From Allacma fusca (taxonomy: Eukaryota; Arthropoda; Collembola; Symphypleona; Sminthuridae): 64,000 bases of DNA. A program made the translations under genes and the position numbers. The notes beneath the pieces are model-generated. The model had not been told where the DNA came from. It saw only the letters and a program-made list of their open reading frames with translations, and did not search any database. The DNA lies in the NCBI GenBank assembly GCA_947179485.1, contig OX359247.1, positions 6,353,060-6,417,059 of the forward strand, read 5' to 3'. Every line of letters begins with the position of its first letter. Position 1 is the stretch's first letter. Positions 39,570-53,312 of this stretch are shown here, one piece after another.

Positions 39570-42500
39570 TTTGTTTCGATAACTGGGTTCATATTTGAGG
39601 TACTCTTTTCCGGAAATGTTCACCAATAGTCAACAATGAATATGAACAGGGAGAACGTTTCTTGTGAAAATACAAAATTTGCTGCTGTTTAAATGCGCAT
39701 ATTTACATTTACAACGGGTTTAGCGTATTGGTTTGACCCTACCAAATCACACTCAGCAAACAATGTGCACTGACAAAAATGAGTCAATGCTTACGTATTC
39801 CTAAACAAATAATAATTTATTGTCAATTTTTCCCAAGAAACGATAACACCTCACAACGGCAGTACTTGCATTCGTTTTGCCAACAATATATGGATTATTA
39901 ATCATATCCAGCCCCAAACTGTAGGCCTTGTTACATTTCAATCCTGCAATTTTTTTTCGCAGTATGCAAAGCCAAATAATAACGTATCGGGGTGTGTTGT
40001 ATTAATAGATTATGTATTTTATCGCTAAATTCCAGCAAAACGTTTGGCAAAATATCTGTAGAAGATATGAGTAAATACTATAATTTATGATAGAAGTTTA
40101 TTTACTTATGACATGACACTCAAGTAGGTGTTCAAGTAGAAAAAAAATGCAACCATCAAATTGATGACTCAGTAGGAATCAATAGCACCGAATTAAAAAA
40201 AATTGTAGTCCCATGTAACATATCTATAAGCAAATAATGTCTCAACATTTCTATTTATTTTTTATTCAAGATTAAATAACATAAATATTTTCGAAAAGAT
40301 GGCATTATCACAATTTTCAATTGCTTTCTATTCTTAAGGTATTTTAATCCTTTGATTTTGGTACGACTTGAATTTTATTTTCTTGTAATGTCACCATAAT
40401 ATTATATTTTTCTATTAAGTAAAAACGAAGCTATCGTACCTAATTAATTGTAATAATTTAATAATTAACCACGAGTTCCCTCTTCGTTTACGAGTATTTT
40501 AACTACACTTGATTGAAACGTTTTCTCACAAAACAATCCTGTGCTGACATCTGACAAGGAGGAAAAAAAATATTGCAACTGACATCCTCTAAATAATCTG
40601 ATTTCCATCTACAGATGGAAACCTGCAAGTACTTGAGGACTGGGTTGTTGTAGCTCACCGAAACCGGTTTTTCCCCGGCCTAAATATTAGTTTCCCTTTT
40701 GACATTGTATATTGTTAATTCCAATCTTATGGCTGCCTACCAGCGCCGTCATAATTAGTGTCTTCTCTAAACACCCAGTTAGGATCTAGGACGGTTCTTC
40801 TATGTAGGCCGAAAAGTTTCGGAAATAACCATTTGTTTAGTAAAATATTTGCATTGAAATGACAGAGTGCATTAGGTATTATGGAAAGGAACTACCAGAG
40901 AAACTGATAAAAACACACGATGACAACAAAAATTAATTTCAGCGGTTGAGCATACTTGCTTTCTGACGTTGGTTCGAATTTGTTGTCAACACCTTGATCT
41001 GACGAGTGACGTTTTTTTGTGCTAAAAAATATAGTATTTTCTATCTGCATAACCCTATACATATGTACTGCATAAGTGTTCGTATTTGAGCATTTACGAA
41101 AATAACAATAAAACTTGTAGTATTAAAGGAAGAATGTAACGTCACATTTGGCTAACTCTCGCGATGAGGTCAATAATTCAGCTTATTGGATTTGGTTCAA
41201 CTGTGGAAATTGTCAGTGTTCAAACATCACCGTATTTACTTTATATTTGAATTATTAGGAAACCCGGATAATAAAACATATTTATTACAAGCCACAGGGT
41301 TATTTACACCCTATCATATAATACCAGATTCGTACATGTAAACAAGATTATCTGTATTTATAATTGTCAGCCTGAAACGATAACTTTGGAAATATTCATA
41401 AACATATGCATAGTGTCATTAAACCATCACGTATGGAGGGAAGGCTGTGTGACTTGCCTAAAAACATTGCAAAAAATAAGAGCACTTGTGGGCACAAAAA
41501 TAGTCCTTGCCCAGCCCAATAACTACCGAATTCCAAGCTACTATTTACATTCCCACAGTTCACCACTCTAGAATCAACAGACCGAGAAATATTTAACTAC
41601 ATATGTACTTATACATATATACACAAGCATTCAGAATATTATTTCTACGACTAGCATTATTGTATGCATATGTAAACTTATTTACATGTTGTGGGCCAGG
41701 GACCCATGACTCAAGTCACTTGGAAATTGGGGCGACTTAGAAATTCTTACTACACACATTACAGGGAATGGCACAATATTAATATCCACCACACAGCACA
41801 CTCACTCAGTTATTGCAACAGCAGTTCCATTTAATTGAGACTGTACGGCGGGGTTCAAGTAGTAGTTACTTGGGCTCCAAATACCAATAATAGGAAGGAT
41901 TAGTGTCTATAGCAAAGAGTTCCTAGAGATCCACCAATTCGGTCAATGGAAACTACTCCAACGTTTTGACCCACAAACTTAGAAAACAAAATGCACATTA
42001 CTATTTTTACAGGGAAATCTTGAACCAGCTAAGAATCATTTGTCATTCCCACTCATCTAACCTGAAGTATAATGTTCCCACAAAAGAATACATTAAACCA
42101 CAAGTTAAAAACTATGTGCATATAGAAAAATGTACACTTTTTTTTCTTCCGTTCTGGGGATGTATGTATGTAAGTACACGTTATATCTTCGAGTGGAAAA
42201 GCAACGGAGAAAATGACATGGGAAGGAATCTTTGAGGAAAAGTTGAAGACACATGGAAATGGATAGTCGGCATGTGCGCCTCAAAAATTGTACTTATAGA
42301 AAAGAGGAAAATGAACTCAACTGTGAAATATCGAATGCATCTCTCTTGCAACACGGAGTGTCCAACTTCCACGAAAATAAAACTTATCTTCATGAACCCT
42401 GCCAAGGAATCCATCTTGCCCACAGTCAGGGAGTCCCGGAAGATACAATCAGTCTTCAAGACATTTACAAGTCCTCACTCTCTCAACAAATCCCTTCATT

Positions 42501-42606
42501 CATGTTAATCCTAAACTTTCATATATAGGAACATATAGTTTTTAAAAAACCAAAACTTTTTCTAAACAAAATTTATCTCTCATACCTTGGATTTAGAGCC
42601 CTTCGG
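39570..42606. other. Long non-coding stretch
   Basis: No gene, transposon end or convincing exon recognised. Overlapping short frames at 42250-42530 have no domain and no splice context. Confidence 0.4.
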
Positions 42607-42634
42607 GAGAGAGAGAGAGAGAGAGAGAGAGAGA
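42607..42634. repeat. (GA)n microsatellite
   Basis: Uninterrupted GA run of about 28 bp. Confidence 0.95.
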
Positions 42635-45600
42635 CGCCAACTAGTGAAAAGACCTTGCAATGTGAACTGTGAAGTTTAACAGACGAGTCCAACTGTAACA
42701 CACTAATCAGTTTTAGAACAGACGACGGCCACATTGGTTGAGGCATGGGACACAGTTACAAATTAATGACAATCCCTTGCAATCTTTCCAAATCGTAAGG
42801 ATGTACCTCTGCATTCCCTGGGCCCGTTCCGAATCAGAGATCTCCTCCGCTTAAAATACCCCCAGATTTAATTATCACACTGAAGCCAGTTAGGTTAGGA
42901 CATGGTTAGTACACGGTGATGGTAAGAACTTGAAACGTACACACAGCACGTGGAAGTGAGAAAGCCGTATGGTGTACTATCCCCACCCCAAGAAAGCTCA
43001 AAAATTACTTATGCATCCGTAAATAGATTTAAGTAACTGGAAGAATGCTAGAAGTGTAAGCGGGAAAAGGGTGCTTTCTATATCCCTACTACCCATCCTC
43101 ATAAATATAATTATACCTACTGGGTAAATACTATACTTATAGGAAATGTGTGTGTGTGCTCATAAAACCCCACGACAATAAAGCAGTCTCTTCTATCTGA
43201 ACAACTCTGAGTATATAGTACCTATACTTTACCCGTAGTCCCATGCCTATTTACTAATGGAGGGGGAATCCCAAGATCCCAACTGTTAAGAATCTTGTTT
43301 TTAGTCCCAGGTTCTAATTTTGAACATTGGCCGTATCTCTTCCTCTTTCTCAGTGTTCTCCTACAGTAGAGGATTCGGGCCGAGCGGTTGAAACCATAGT
43401 ATTCCTACCCTTCCTGACACATCCAACTTGAGAGTAAACCGCATTGCATTGCATTACCCAAAAGTGCCTACACAAAGTTACTATTCGTTACGTGAAGCAA
43501 GCGGCAGTAAGACTTTCGAAGCTGTCAATTAATGAATTCATACAGTTCTTGTTCTTACACTTACGCACCAAACTTTCCATGTCAATTCTGAGAGGGGGGA
43601 CCGGAACTGAAGTTATCATTTTGGGCTATTCCCAAAGAGTGCAAGTACATTGACAAACAATTAATAATTATTTTCACGAGTCTTCTTCGTCGTCAGACCC
43701 TGGAGTTTCTGTGATTACAGTTTGTTTAATTACTCACATACAGACCTTCCACTGAGCTTCAGTAATTATCGCAAGTTTGAACACAAAGAATAGATACATG
43801 TATACTTACAGTTGGCAATGTGAGAATTAAGTGAAATATGCCCTAGTTATCCACGGCAAAGGCACGCTGGGCTTGTTAATTCCTTCAGTAACAAAAGTAA
43901 ATTCGATAAGTTACCAAGTTTTGGTTTATTAGATTTGAAGTTGGACAGATATCTACATAAGTGGGGATTTTTGAGCTCGACAAGTGTGTAAAATTCAGAG
44001 TGACATTTTGAAGTACTCTGCCTTTACCACAGCACTTACTACAGTTACTAGTTAGGAGGACTTTTCCAGAGATATTGAACTAATTGCTGGAAGACGTTAC
44101 TCGGAGGAAAGTGAGAACGCTGAGTGCACAGTTTATGATTTTACTCTCGTTATACGTGACCTTAGAATTATCATTGTAAAAACTTTGAGCTGGGTGAATA
44201 AAAAGTTGCGGAAATCGTTTATGCTATAGAACTATATACCTATCTACTTGTATACTGTACAGAGGTAACTGTCTCTCTCATATGTACATGTTAGTTTGTA
44301 TAATGCATGCTAGTGTAATTATACGAATAAATATGTATGGTAATTATTTATGTAAGCATTTCCAAGTTTAAAATGACTCCGACAGCTATTTCTGCTGAAT
44401 TTTCCTTCTTTCAAGTTAAATCGTTTTTGTGGCTTGTCTTTGATTTGTAAAATTCCCAGAAGGACTTTCACTAAAGTTTCGAGGTAAGTTCCGTACTCTC
44501 ACAAGGGATGACTGGGACTGTTAGGGTATTTTGGATCAATTCTAAAGACCAGCTGATGCAGCAAAAACGTTTTTGCGATTTTTTATGTTCCACTTCCCCG
44601 AGCATTGTACTGTACGACTGTTCCTTTAATTTATGTTGACAAATTAACATTTCCCAAGTTACAGGACGAGATAATTAAAGAGATTTGAGCTGAAGGAACG
44701 AATGTTCGAGACGAAAGCAGGGAAGACAGGTTAGTTTGCAATGTGGCCTTAATGCGACATACACGTCATTTGCGTTTATTCTGCGTGCCGGGTATTTTTC
44801 CGGGACTGTTTTTAGAACCACAGGAGTAAATATGCCAAGGTACATATGCAAGTTGATACATACAGGAGTGTCAGAGGAAGCATAGGATTCAATTATAGAC
44901 TTTGTTTTCAATACTCGGTTGTTTTTTGTCAGAGTTGTAGCATAAGTAAGCAGGAGGAAGTCAGATTATTGTTTTTTCAGCGGTGTTGAATGCAATCTGT
45001 AAAACTGTTGCACGGAATTTACTACTTATGTGCATACACCTCATATGTGCATAGGTAATGGTGCGTTCACGGTATATTTATACTTCAAATTCTGCCTGCA
45101 AATTCAAAAAACTGGTTTATTTGTTGTATTATTGTCAAGGTTGTCAAAAGCAAATATACATCTGGTGGCCCGAGGTTGTAATGATGTTGTTGTTTTGTAA
45201 TACCTTTTGTTACAGTTATGTACATAGTTTTTCCTTTCCAAATAGAAATACCCCATTTATCATGATGGAATCAGAGCCGGAGAGCGTCAAAATTAAAAAT
45301 GTACTACATATTTTTCTCTTGCCACAAAATCCAGAGATTATTTTTAAAATCCGTCGGCACAAAACTCCCGTCAGCTAAAGTTCAAGGAAATCAGTTCCAT
45401 TGGGACTGCGGTCTCAGAGCTATGCACAGTAATCATTTTCTACGTATAAAGTCTGGATCAAATGTATCATTACAAATATTTAGTCATTAAATCATGCAAG
45501 CTAAAAAAAAGCCCGTGCTATATAATTCGGAATATAAATTGCAAAGTATTTTGAAAAGTAATAATTATAAATTATTAAAAACAATTAAAATACATAATTA

Positions 45601-46307
45601 TTTGTAATTTCTCATACTTAAAAATACCAACAGAACGATAGAAAATTGATTGTAATGACAGGTTGGGTTCCATTTGGTTGCTGTGCTTACCAATTGAGTT
45701 TAACATAATTATATCTGCACATAATTGCGTATAAACGATTTTACAATAATCTAAAAACCTTACTGGTAAGCTGGTATTAGCAGTAATTTACGGGGACAGC
45801 TTACAAGTTCCTGAAATATTTTCAAATATATGATTAATTATTATTGATTTAGGTGTCAAACCGGATTTCCCTCCCCATTTCTGAAACTTATTCTGAACAA
45901 TCCTCATTCTTAAAATATATCCTGTACATAGAAGAATTGTCTTCAGAAAAGTAATATCCTGCCGTAATAATTTTAGAAGATTCAGACTTACCATCAAGTT
46001 CTCTGTTAACTTTTAGTCCTGAATTGGCGTGTTTGTCTTCTCTCGAGAGATTTTTAGGCGTTTAACTTTCTAGATAGATGAGGAAGCGTCCTATAAAAAA
46101 TATAAATTATTAAATTGGAAACATTCTAAATGAAAGTTTATTTTGGGTCAAGTCTTATTTAAATTTAAGAGTTTATAAGAAATGTAAAAATCAATGGTGA
46201 GCCAGTCAATTTATTTAAACCTCGAAATTGCTTGCATGTCTCAACCTTAGTTGCCCGTAATGCTCCCAGTGTACTCACATCTTTGTTTGTCAACTATCAA
46301 ATTACAG
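42635..46307. other. Probable intron or intergenic DNA
   Basis: No exon recognised with both splice context and coding character. Ends in cttctttgtttgtcaac- and aaattacag-like intron sequence before the exon at 46308. Confidence 0.4.
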
Positions 46308-47056
46308 TTATTCTGACGGATCCTCCGGACTTGGGCTCGAGGAGTCACTAAGCAGGGACAATTTTGAAGATAAGCACTATACACAGGGAAGCGTCACTGT
46401 CTCGTGTCAAGAGGACTTTGGGAAAATGAACGGAACTAGCGGAACAATTTCGGAGGACCGGTCTAGTTCTCCCATGAAAAGTAAGCCGACCAAATTGCAC
46501 AAGACTGTATTCCGGCCATCATCAAGTGAGATCTCTCTCCAGGATGAGGATAATATGTCAAGAAATTCGGAGAAAAATTCCTTGAAATCGGAAATAGTGC
46601 TACTGAAACCCGGAAAGCGTTCATCCCCTGCGTTCCGTATTCAAGTGACAGTCCATCGACCACTCAGTTGGCAGCTCTCGTCATCCTCCAGCTCGTCGAT
46701 TCATATTCCACGAAAGCATGTAAGACGATCTGGAAGCTCACCAGGTCGGAACGAGCCCTACACTTCCAAAGGAAAAAATAATGGTGAACAAATAGATGAG
46801 GGGGATGATGGGGAGAATAAGCGGATTTCCATGTCTTCTTCAGCCTCATTAGTAGTTAGGAAAGGTCGAAGGAGTACTCCCGCTTCCCTTGGAAATCGAA
46901 ATTCAGATTTCTCTTCCGTGTCGACCAATGCTAGTAACGGGAATTCAAGTAACAACACGGAAAAAAATCGCCTACACCGACGTCGGAATCAACGGGTGAA
47001 ACGAATCCAAATGAACTCCTCGGCTGCCAACTCGATCACTTCCTCCTCCGACGATA
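46308..47056 (+). CDS. Internal exon of a Ser/Arg-rich protein gene
   Basis: The frame is open from an acceptor (caaattacag, 46298-46307) to a donor (GTAAGT from 47057), 749 nt, and continues upstream of the first Met at 46426, so this is an internal exon. It encodes about 249 residues of low complexity: acidic start (S-D-G-S-S-G-L-G-L-E-E-S), then SSSPMKSKP, a VTVHRPLSW segment, Ser runs, basic blocks (RKHVRRSGSS, RKGRRSTP, RRRNQRVKR) and a final SSSDD. RxxS-like sites and Ser runs suggest a phosphorylated, disordered region. No family recognised and no neighbouring exon identified. Confidence 0.7.
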
Positions 47057-47058
47057 GT

Positions 47059-50000
47059 AAGTCTCTTTTATCTTTCTCTTACCCACACTCCGTCACTCTC
47101 ATTCTCATGTTGCTCATTCCATCACATGCTTCAGGAGAATCAGACGATATTTCCAAAAAGTATTTTTCTCATTTGGCATTTGCTACCCATATACACTACA
47201 GACAGACATATCTCCCTACAGTATTTCTGTACCTCACCAATGGAGAGTGAAACGACTCATTTTCAGAGAGCCCGGGTCCCAATTTTTCCAGCTATGCATA
47301 TCTATCTATACATAAGAAGCAACATATTACTCGGACCCAGTGTCAGTTGGAGTCCTACAGTATTGATCAGATACTTACATAAAATATGCTTCCGTGTTTT
47401 ATCCATTTTAGTTCCTGGCACTTGGCAGGTTGGCACCCTTCGGGGTGAGCCCTTTTCTTCCTGAACAAACTTGATAAATCTTGAGGAATTCAAAAGCTAT
47501 TTCCCGATCCCCCTTTTCCAAATTGATGTTCATTTAATCCTTGTAATACTTTAAGGATTTCGGGAGCTGCCAGATATGGAATCCTCCGGTAGTGGGTGCT
47601 TCCCTTCCCATTTCCCAGCTACAGTATACCGATATGCTACATGTAGAAACTACATTTAAAAATATATACTCAAAATGAGTCCTATCAGTGCCTTTGCTCT
47701 TGAGAAGGTTCTTTTATGAAGAAATTAACCTTGACTTCGGTGGAATATAAAAAAAATAAAATTGGAAGGAGAAATAGAACGCATAGTTTCAAGTCTTGAG
47801 GGAATACTCGAAGGAAACCTTGTCGGATGACAGGATCCAAACATTTTATGTTCACCTCTCCTAGATCTAAAATTGTCGCTGAGTTCAAGCACATAAATTA
47901 CCTGAAATTTAATTATAGAATAATTCCACACATCCCAAGCTCCACGTTCTCCCTCAGATTCTAGCATACGTTCTGCCTCTGATTATGCAAAGCTCTCTTG
48001 ATAACTTGCATAACTTGTGAGTGAAATCACAGTGTTTTCGAATTGCATGAATTTGCAGTCAAGGCCATATGCGATTGTGTCAAATATCTCCTCAACATTT
48101 GCCAAATAGGCGTGAACTTACGTGTACCTTTGTCTCTGCACTCCGCATTAGCCAAGTATTGTATGTATCTATGCTTTCATGGAATTTTAAACGTGGGCCT
48201 TAAAATTAAACTCAGTTCAAGAAGAATTCGTGCCGATGACATCATGCTATTATTGTCGCAGATCAGTAAATTCCCTGTTATTAACGAAAACATGTCAGGA
48301 CTGGCAGGAGCAGTGGGGTAAATATCTATAGATAACCTTTCACTTAGAAATCCTGGGGTTGTCTCTTATTTTTTGAGACTAATTCAATTCTTTTCTTGGT
48401 CTTTTGTATTATACTGTATTTTTAGCGAATCATGGAATCGTGCGTGGAATTTTTTAGAAAGTAAAAACATGCTTTCGTTTCGTAATAACTGGCCCCCAAC
48501 CTGTCAGTTCCCTTATGAGAAGGACAGGATCTGATTGAGCATGGTCTACAAACAGGATGACAAGTGTGAGGGACCCAGTTATTACTATGAGCGTTGCTGA
48601 GACAGTAAAAATGACAGAAATGCAGTAATCACTTTGTCGGACAGAGTTATAAAAATGAATGTTTTTGGCAATCGATCCGAAACTCAGTTACCATTTCATT
48701 GATTTGTTTTCCTTGGACGCATCACTGTTGAGCAGACGGAGTTAGTCATAGCCCATGTATGTATGTAGATACTTATAGATTGGTATAGTTGAGTTTACAA
48801 TTAGGTTATCAAATCTAGACAGTATTTGGGATTGCGCCATTCTTCTACACAGATTTAATTGGTACATTGAGCTAGTACGCGTTCTCGCATTCAGATAGCT
48901 TCTTACTTGTATCTGTAACTATATGGATAAGTGCTATTGCAGTCTTCTGTGAAACATATGTATGTACCTACAGAAACATACGTAGAGCGGAGACACGATG
49001 TAGTAACAACTGTGCCATTCTGTGACGTTCCCATCCAGATGATCAGAAGCTGAATCATTTTTTTGGTTGACCTTTGAAGGGATTGCGGAACAAGAATTCA
49101 AAGTTTGACATTTTTATAGAGTTTGTCACTACACTACATGAGGGAGTCATGTGAGCTTGGTCTATGTGTCTATCTGCACGATGTCGTTCCGCCTTGCTTC
49201 ACAAAATCTCACAAATGTTTATAATTGAGGGTAATGTGTTTATTCAGATTTTCTTCTCAGCTGTCCAAACAAGCACAACGTGAAGGCTAAGTACGTTTCG
49301 AGAATGAAGTGCCGGGGTAAAAGTTGTGCGTCGGGGAAATATTAGTCGGACTGGCATCATAACCATTAGGGTTTTATTGCTGTTGTAATGAAAAACCGAA
49401 CTTTGTTTTGGTCTGATTGCCTCGTTTTGATTGCAAATTGCAAACAGTAACTTTCCCTGTATAAGCTAAGAGCATTCCTTTGGTATAAGTGCAGACTCAC
49501 TGATGTGTCATGGGGGGAAGGCTCAGAGACATTCCAGTCACGTTTTAACATGGTAAGGGAAGTGGTAACAGAAGCTAGGAGAAATTAATTTATGTATGGT
49601 GTATGATATTAAAAAAAATTAAAGAGCTCCCAGCTCCATATAGGAAAATAGGTTATTAATTACAGAGCCCCATGCGTGGGTGGTGGGATCGGCCTTTGAG
49701 CTGACAGTTTTTGTTCAAGTATTTTTAATGCAGTGTTTTTTTTTTGGAACAGATTTTAAACGTAATGATGAGACAAGAATAGATTTGACTTTCCAATGCA
49801 TCCTCTCTCTCTCCCTACATATATCTATTAGGTTGTCTGCTCTCCCTACCAATATGAGATGAGGGGCTGTTGTTGAGCTATACACACACAACAAGAGAAA
49901 TGATGTGTCAGGGAAAGGAGCTCGGCAGCTCTAGATGGAGTCTATGCATAGGATTGTATAGACATAGGAAAGGTAGCCAAGCAGGATCGACTTGACGTGG

Positions 50001-50959
50001 ACTGTTATAGTTTACCTTCTTGTGTATGTAGTTTGTTGAGAGCTCCTGGAAAATCCTGAAGGCACGCTTAATCCCTATCGTTTTTTAGCGACAAAACGTA
50101 TGACTTTGTATTGTCAGTATTTTATTCCACAAGAAGTTCCTTCTGTGTGGACTAGTAAGGCATGGGGGCTGGAGACAGTATCAAATAAATCTTTGGAACT
50201 GGAGGAAAAACCTTGGATTTGGGTGAGGGCTGTGAAAGAAAATCAATTCCACGTTGCCAAAAATACACTCAGTCAGACCTTGCAAATATCTCTCTTTCTC
50301 AGTTGCTGAAGCGACGTTTATTCTCCTTTTCTAACATCTTCCAGAGAAGCTTTGATTGGAATTTAGCATTATTACAATATCTACATAAATCCCAAACTTG
50401 CCCTCTAGTTAGAAATACTATGTAGAACTTACGTGTATGTAATAATAATTATTGTCTAACTCTCAGTCCCCCCTTTTGCTGACTATAATGACTTAATTTC
50501 ATTTGGGACTTTTCCTTAGGCGTAAAAAAATATTTTTGTATGAAGATGCTCTCTTGGAAGGTTCCAAAGGGAAATGACGCTCACACCGGGAAAGCTCTCA
50601 ATCTTAAAGACACTTCTGCACTATATAGCTCAGGAGCTAAAAAAAACGAACTTTGCTTTCGTATCCCTTGTTTTATACTTGGGATGTTGAGAGTACCCTG
50701 AGTCCTGGATCCAGTAATATGCGGATACTCATCAGGCCCAAATCCCTTGTTTTGTGTTCTTATGGATGATAAGGAAATAATAGGATTCCCACCCTCCCAC
50801 TGTGTCATTCTCCGGATAATTCCATTTTGAGAGCAAGTGCCGCTCGGTGTGGAGTAGCAGGTTTTGCATTGTTTACTTGTACAAGCACAAGCACCAGCAT
50901 TTATTATTTGTACAATGGAGGGTTGATAAACATCAGGGGAATCATGATTTGTTTTTGTG
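47059..50959. other. Probable intron
   Basis: Follows the exon donor. No further exon, RNA gene or element recognised. A short pyrimidine run lies at 49803-49816. Confidence 0.4.
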
Positions 50960-50982
50960 CACACACACACACACACTCTCTC
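50960..50982. repeat. (CA)n(CT)n microsatellite
   Basis: About eight CA units followed by CT units. Confidence 0.9.
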
Positions 50983-52301
50983 ATGACTTCCTCAAAAAGG
51001 CTCTCCCATGACATGCATATTTAATTATCCTCACTTAATTACAAAATGTAGACAGAGCCAACTGCATTTGCTTGGCTTGAAGTAAATACCATACAATACT
51101 GTAGTTACTGCATGCATGCACCTCAGGAGCATTGTTTCATGGAAATAATTGCATTTCAGCAGGCATCTAGGTAATATGTATACTTAAGTTACTTTTGAGT
51201 AAATACGGTAGAAAAACTTTCATGCAAATGTCTTTATATGTACTCACATAATTACTTTAGTTGTTAGCACTGTTCTGTAAACAATTTCAATGGGTAGTTA
51301 TAGTATCTGTGAATATATAATATATCTATAGGTAGATAATTATGTGAGCTCGCTGTAAAAAGCTTCTCACTTCACAGGATTTAGATACAAACATGTCCCT
51401 CACCAAAGTAAACTAGCGTTTCGCACTTTATTGCTATTTTAGTGCTTGAATGCGACTACTTTGTAATAAATTTCTCGAGACTGTGTATATGTATGTCCTG
51501 AATGTAGGTGGAGACTACAGGGGAAGTTTACACTTAGCAAGTTTATAGTAGGACTTGAGCGAGGCCAAAACTTTTTTAAACACCGCTTATCATCAACTCC
51601 CTTTCGTTTACTCCTGTGTACCGTGAACGTCTGTACGTCTTGACATTTGACAAGAGTATGGGGCTATGGGGTCAAGTCCTTGTGGTAGGAGGTGAGCACT
51701 GACACCTACAACAGTGTCTTATAAATTGCTCAACCCTCTCAAAACATCTTTATCGGAAACTTTTAAATTCTTAAAGCAAGCCATTTAATCACGAGTGAGA
51801 ACGGTATCAATTCGGATGTTACTCCGTGTCTCTGTGTATGTATGTATGTCTGCTTGAATGTCCTTTACGTGCTTCATGAAATAAGGACCTGTCATTAATC
51901 TTCTTACTGCATGACAGCTTTTGTCACACTACTCTGGGTGTACTATACATACGTACACATAGATATATACATATGCACTTAGACTTTCTCACACACAAAA
52001 TAATCTAACAAGTACCTATTATCTATCTCCTTCGTCCTTACCGTCTCAAGTGATAAATACGCTTTAGGAGCCTTTCCATTCGATTATCACTCCTATTGGG
52101 ATCGTCAGTTTTTATTCTTATTCTTGTATGTATCTCCCGACGGATTTCTAATAATATATGTATCTACTACAGTAAAGGTCTTTGGGAGGAGGACAATTGA
52201 AACCTCCAACTTTTCAATGCAGATCTCAGTTCGTTAAGGAAATTCGTATAGTAATAGATATTTTCTACAATAGCTTCTTTACCGCCTTTGATGCTTTTCA
52301 A

Positions 52302-52327
52302 AAGGAGGAGGAGGAGGAGGAGGAGGA
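52302..52327. repeat. (GGA)n microsatellite
   Basis: About eight GGA/GAG units; the glutamate run in the surrounding frame comes from this repeat. Confidence 0.9.
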
Positions 52328-53277
52328 TCAGAGGGTGGGCTTCCCCAGAGTGTTATACAGTAGAGAGAAAAATCACACGAAGATACTTTGTTACGAAGAT
52401 ATGTGGAGAAAGAGGAAGTTTGGAAAAAATTTTGAGCATAAATCATGGTGGGAGCTAAAAAAAAAGAGAAGAATTTACTTGGAGACTGGAAGCAAGCATA
52501 AATCTAGGCCATTCAGAAAACAAGTTCGTTTCATATTCTTCCGCTCACAATGGATCCCAAAGTGTGTATATCTATGAATGAGCGTAAGTAAGTGTAAAAT
52601 GCGGAGTCAGACCAGGGACCTATATCCCCGTGAAATGTGATGTGCATCGGGAAAGCGCAGTACATGACTCGAGATAATCAGCAGGCACCCATGTAGTCTG
52701 AAGTCCAATTAATAATTAGTTATAACTTTGGGTATGACTGGAGCCTCCTTATATGTATGTGCTTGTTGAAGAAAGTGTAGCCTTATTTTCAATTAAATGA
52801 GCCCCACCAAAATTCAAGGGATGGTGAAGTCTAAACCCTTTGAATTTATTAGAGAAAAAGCCAAAAGCATAATGAACTTTACTTGTTAAATGTCTGCTCA
52901 TTATATATAATCACATGTATTGCCCCTGTCTTGCCCAACTACCTCTTATACTGCCTCATATAATTATTATGTCTGTGGGAATTAATTGTAGCTTTGCAAT
53001 AAATATGCTGGGGTATTCAAATGCAGTATGTGCTACAAATGTGTCAGTAAGAGCAACCAGAAATAACTGGGTTTCGGAACGGAATTATGTAATTAGATAT
53101 ATACGAATCTACACAATAACACTACTTAACTATATACAGGTAATTACTTATACGTAGTAATAAGATGGATATGCATAGGTCCTGGAAGACAGTCTCTGAT
53201 GAAATGTGTGGCCGATTCTGAGAAAGCATTTGGCTTTTTGGACTTGCGGACATTGTAATAAGTAATGGCTCCGTTAC

Positions 53278-53312
53278 TCCTGCTGCTGCTGCTGTTGTTG
53301 TTGTTGTTGATG
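53278..53312. repeat. (TGC)n(TGT)n microsatellite
   Basis: About five TGC and six TGT units. Confidence 0.9.

Noticed and set aside
42181-42528. Overlapping frames of 78-92 codons on both strands
   Set aside because: Mutually overlapping, no domain, no splice or promoter support.
52182-52577. 131-codon frame with a glutamate run
   Set aside because: The Glu run is a GGA microsatellite and the rest has no recognisable domain.
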